A DNA stretch of 64,000 nt from Seriola aureovittata (taxonomy: Eukaryota; Chordata; Actinopteri; Carangiformes; Carangidae), in contig NC_079387.1 of the NCBI RefSeq assembly GCF_021018895.1, forward strand, positions 2,077,583 to 2,141,582. The letters are read 5' to 3'. A program made the translations under genes and the position numbers. Under the pieces are notes generated by a model. It made no database searches. It worked only from the letters and a program-made list of their open reading frames with translations, and was not told where the DNA came from. Position 1 is the first letter of the stretch. Each line of letters starts with the position of its first letter. Below are positions 60,735 through 64,000 of the stretch, one piece after another.

Positions 60735-60795
60735 GATTGAAGTGAAGCCCCTTGAGGGAACTTTGTGACATTGGGCAATGTAAATAAAGTTTGAA
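60735..60795 (+). mobile_element. Retroposon 3'-tail-like fragment
   Basis: AAGCCCCTTGAGGGAACTTT then GTGACATTGGGC, AATGTAAATAAAGTTTG matches the 'gccctttgaggcaaa..gatattgggctatataaataaa' tail I know from abundant teleost retroposons, probably LINE/SINE of the L2 type. The tRNA-like segment about 310 bp upstream could be the 5' end of the same element, but I cannot join them with confidence. Confidence 0.55.
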
Positions 60796-61028
60796 CGGAC
60801 CCCAGGAAGACTAGCGACCAGTGTGTGGAAGCTAATAAGGGATCCAAATAAAGAAATAGAAACAGACTTGACTGGATGGGGCCTATTTTCAGTGGCACAT
60901 GTGGTGCGCTTCTATTCACAGCAGCATAACAGTGTTTATGGAACTGACTTAAAATAAGTTACAGTGCCCATATTCTTCACAGTGAGGGAATCTGTCACTC
61001 AGTGCAACAGTGTGGCTTTTTTTCTTTT

Positions 61029-61043
61029 GGGGGGGGGGGGGGG
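61029..61043 (+). repeat. Poly-G (G15) run
   Basis: Fifteen Gs after a T-rich stretch, the same TTTT-G arrangement as at 60675. Confidence 0.92.
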
Positions 61044-61049
61044 TATGCC

Positions 61050-62020
61050 TGATGACAGACAGGAAGAAGCTATGTCATACTTTCTCTAAACAATCAATAC
61101 TTAATTAGTAGGATCAATGGATGGTTGGTGTTAGTATTATCATGGCATTTGTTGAAAATAATAAACACATCTTTGTGGAGGCTGAACAGAATCAGTATTT
61201 TATGATATATATTCTGTATGTTTCTTTAATGTTATAATGGGACCATTTTGAAAAAATAAGGTACTAAATGATGCCTTACTTTTAATATACATCCAATGTC
61301 TAATATCTTGTAAAGAGGAGGGCAATCTGCTTGCAGTAAGTTCTGAGCCATGTAGAGTTTGAGTAGATAAACAATGTAGAAGTATTTATGGAACATTTAG
61401 ACATTATAACTGGAGCTGAATACTCAGTTGCAGTAGTTCCATGTAAGATTAACGTGTCATACATGGAGCTAAAATCACCTCCACTGGTTTACATGCTTCC
61501 ATTAAGCACCTTGTACCCAACAGAGCATAATACCTCCTTGATAAATTCTCCCTGTGCTATTGGTTTTACTCTCAGTGACATTTGGAGATAATGTAGGTGA
61601 ATATAATGGCAGGAGGAGATGGAAGAGGAGGAGGAGGAGGAGGGGTCTCCTGTGTGGGAGTGAGAGTGACATTCTCAGGACCCCCCATGAGGGGAAACCT
61701 CTGGGCCCTGCTCAGCCGACAGTGGGAATGATATCAACTTTCCCTTTTCAATCCGGCGGAGGATCAGCAGCTCCCTCCGCCTGCACGGCTCACATCCAGA
61801 CGAGACTGAACGGCTCTGATAAACCAGTCAGCTGAAAGTAATGTGTGCTTCACGGAGGGAGGCAAGAGGTTTATTCCACCTTGAGACCCTCTTGGAAAAC
61901 AGCTGTTCATATGTTACATTTGTCATTTAGCGAACTTAGATGTATTTGCGCAATAAAGCGTATAAGAAATTCTTTGTTTTAAACAATGCAACTTAGTTTC
62001 TACAAGTTTCTATAATATTT
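61050..62020. other. Unique non-coding sequence
   Basis: AT-rich, with the GGA array at 61615-61643. 61655-61830 is GC-balanced and may be weakly constrained. No exon supported. Confidence 0.4.
61615..61643 (+). repeat. (GGA)n microsatellite
   Basis: About seven GGA/GAG units. Confidence 0.9.
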
Positions 62021-62028
62021 TTGGCAAT

Positions 62029-62046
62029 AAAAAAAAAAAAAAAAAA
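62029..62046 (+). repeat. Poly-A run
   Basis: About eighteen As preceding GAAAAG. Confidence 0.85.
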
Positions 62047-62309
62047 GAAAAGCTGCAGTAAAACCATAGAGGTGTACGATGCATATGTTGCAACAAAATG
62101 TGCACACATTTCGTCAATTATTATTTGGTGTACTTTACATTTTCATGTTTTCGTGTGAGGCCTTGATGGAAATTCAATTAACAATAATGTGATAAACAAA
62201 TAAAAGCTAGTTAAGGAATTGCATACTATTTCATCATAATTTACAGTAACAAACACCTCTGAAGCTCATTCATTTACACACTTTGACTGTTTGTTTAGTG
62301 GGAAATACA

Positions 62310-62660
62310 TTCTCTACCTATACTCTAATGGAGCCCTTATTCACTCTGGCAAATGTGCAGCAGCACTGAACAGCCAGCCAATCAGAGTCAGGCGAAGTAG
62401 GTCTATGTGTTCCGACCTTGGGAGCCACGGCAACCCAGGGATCGCGCTCCCCTTTGATATGCCAAATCAAAGATCCCGCTTCAGCAACTGAAGGCTGTTT
62501 TGTTGCTCTAGTACTTGTTGTTTTTCCCGTGTCCATGTTAAAAGGGAAATTGGCCGTGACTTTCGTTCACGCCGCTCGCATAAAAGAAAAGAAAAATGAT
62601 CAACCTCTCTCACCTTGGGGGAGATTTTAAAGGGGAATGCTGCAAGGATGCTGAACTGTA
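62310..62660. promoter_or_regulatory. Candidate conserved non-coding element with inverted TCF/LEF pair
   Basis: Repeat-free block with CAGCCAGCCAATCAGAGTC near 62371 (CCAAT). CTTTGAT at 62452-62458 faces ATCAAAG at 62466-62472, two convergent exact TCF/LEF cores seven bases apart. No exon supported, although the block is GC-balanced enough to deserve a coding check. Confidence 0.38.
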
Positions 62661-62733
62661 GCTGAGGAAAGAATGAGGCACTGGGAAAAGTATTTAAATA
62701 ATAAGTAAATGAAATATCCAAAAGCTCCCCCGT

Positions 62734-62767
62734 TCCTCCTCCTCCTCCTCCTCCTCCTCCTCCTCCT
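62734..62767 (+). repeat. (CCT)11 microsatellite
   Basis: Pure CCT trinucleotide run of about 34 bp. It encodes poly-Arg on the minus strand of a spurious frame. Confidence 0.95.
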
Positions 62768-63329
62768 ACCCCGTTTGGTTTGCAGTATTGCTGCTTTGGT
62801 GCTCACTGGTATCTGAAGACACATGTATGCATGCAACCACTTAGCAAAGACTGAGAGTAAGGAAAGGAAGCCGGATGGGAGAGGAAGATAAAGGATGGCT
62901 AAATTCAGACCACATGGCCACATGGCTGTATGAGGGGAGTCACCAGGGGCTACTTCTAGTCACGGTAGCTTTATGAAACTGGCATGAGCGCAGCAAGGAC
63001 TAAAGATGAAGATGCACTCTGTTTACATCAAGATTATATTATCTCTAGTTAGATTGTCATTAATAAGAGAGTCATCAAGTTTCAGTGAGGTGATTTCTAA
63101 GTGACCGCTGATTGTTTTTGCTCCTTATTTGCTGAATCGATCGTGACTTTATTTTTGCAAAATGGGCCTGGATTCTTTTTATGTTATTCCAGCAAGTGTC
63201 TCTCCCTTAATATGAACATTTAGGTGATTTACAAATGTACAAATTAAGAAACATTTGCATACTTTACATCTTCCCGTTCAGCAAGCCGATACTGTAAACA
63301 CCAAGGTTTCTCTTTCACCTTGTATCCAC

Positions 63330-63560
63330 ACTGATGCTCCCTCATTTTCCTCCTCAGCAGATGTTAGCAACTAGCTGAAATTAGCGCGGACACTAACCCC
63401 AGCCGGCTTTTAATTAATTTTACACAGACAGTAGTGCAGTGACCCTGTGAAAGAGGACGAGGCACACTCGACTAATCAGCCTGAACCCCATGACATCACT
63501 CCTGGACCTGCCAAGCCAGCCAAAACAGGGGGAGCCTAGGTAGTTTACTGTGGATACAAA
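63330..63560. promoter_or_regulatory. Candidate conserved non-coding element
   Basis: GGCTTTTAATTAATTTTAC near 63403, GACTAATCAGCC near 63469 and CCCCATGACATCACTCC near 63486 (CRE-like TGACATCA) in a repeat-free, GC-balanced block. Confidence 0.33.
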
Positions 63561-63589
63561 GCACCAATTTATCACTATAAGCAAATGCT

Positions 63590-63800
63590 AACCTAGGAGC
63601 GTTGCCCCCGGCAGAATTAATTGGCCCTCTCCCTGTCTGTGAAGTGTCTGGCCTTGTTTAAAAAGACAGGCTGCCCCAGAGACCCCCGCTCTCAACATGC
63701 TGCTCGGAGGAGCTGCGCCGCTATTGGCTGATTGATAGCCATGGAAACCCCTGTTCTGCATAACCAGGAAGTGCTTGTTCATGAAGGCGATTGGATGCTC
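63590..63800. promoter_or_regulatory. Candidate promoter-proximal or enhancer block at window edge
   Basis: GCAGAATTAATTGGCCC near 63611, GCGCCGCTATTGGCTG near 63715 (CCAAT box on the minus strand), ATAGCCATGGAAAC at 63735-63748 (12 of 14 matches to the RFX X-box GTTGCCATGGAAAC) and a second ATTGG at 63790. Two short frames begin downstream on the plus strand (63741-63866 and 63781-63984) with no recognisable domain. The CCAAT/X-box combination is typical of RFX/NF-Y-controlled promoters, but no TSS or gene is proven. Confidence 0.3.
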
Positions 63801-64000
63801 AGACCTGAGGCGAAAGGACGTTGTCAAGAAGTTGCAGAGAGCGGGTTTTCGTGTACTCTACGTTAAATACAAAGTGAAATCAGATGACCGGACATCACAC
63901 TTACAAATATTCAACGGCTGCACAAAGACACACCACTTCCTTGTGGCCAGGACAACCAGGGCGTGCAGCGAGTGCCATGTTTAATGGACTTCCTGGTCAC

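Overview
This window looks like non-coding nuclear DNA from a ray-finned fish, most likely a percomorph (perch-like) teleost. The evidence is many long CA/GT, GA/CT and homopolymer microsatellites, moderate AT richness, and interspersed repeats I recognise from teleost genomes: the C-terminal end of a Tc1-like transposase, a 'TGACCTTTGACC' repeat, a 'gaccaaagtggtgga' repeat family, and three copies of a further dispersed family. No protein-coding exon, rRNA, tRNA gene, known microRNA or CRISPR array could be supported on either strand. The open reading frames present are short. The longer ones are translations of microsatellites, GA/CT tracts or chance-open stretches, and several begin at non-ATG codons.

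Layout. 0-5 kb: a decayed CA-rich minisatellite around a long CA array, then three GC-balanced, homeodomain-motif-rich blocks (about 0.4-0.75, 3.4-3.7 and 3.95-4.2 kb). 5-13 kb: a poly-A-ended segment, a strong G-rich tract, and candidate regulatory blocks near 8.5, 9.2-9.6 (with an exact POU dimer palindrome), 11.4 and 12.1 kb. 13-24 kb: microsatellites, an interspersed repeat with direct-repeat-1 nuclear-receptor motifs (17.8 kb) and a Tc1 relic (20.1-20.3 kb). 24-38 kb: candidate regulatory blocks, a 136-bp CA array, an 82-bp mariner-type MITE (28.9 kb) and a POU/SOX-motif-rich block (34.4-34.9 kb). 38-57 kb: mostly plain AT-rich sequence with repeat copies at 47.3, 53.5 and 55.2-55.8 kb and a possible hAT element at 44.8-45.9 kb. 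57-64 kb: the densest run of conserved-looking non-coding sequence, with many TAATTA/ATTAA cores, an inverted TCF/LEF pair, and a CCAAT/X-box-containing block at the right edge that could be promoter-proximal.

Interpretation (inference). Exon-free sequence with discrete, repeat-poor, motif-dense blocks separated by microsatellite-rich DNA is the usual architecture of a gene desert or very large intron around a developmental transcription-factor or signalling gene in fish. I cannot name that gene from the sequence. No novel multi-gene system is visible. The most interesting signals are regulatory (POU dimer site, evenly spaced octamers, octamer excess, TCF/LEF pair) and mobile-element derived (MITE hairpin, repeat-borne DR1 sites). 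Conservation was not measured, so every regulatory call here rests on sequence texture and motifs and is low confidence.
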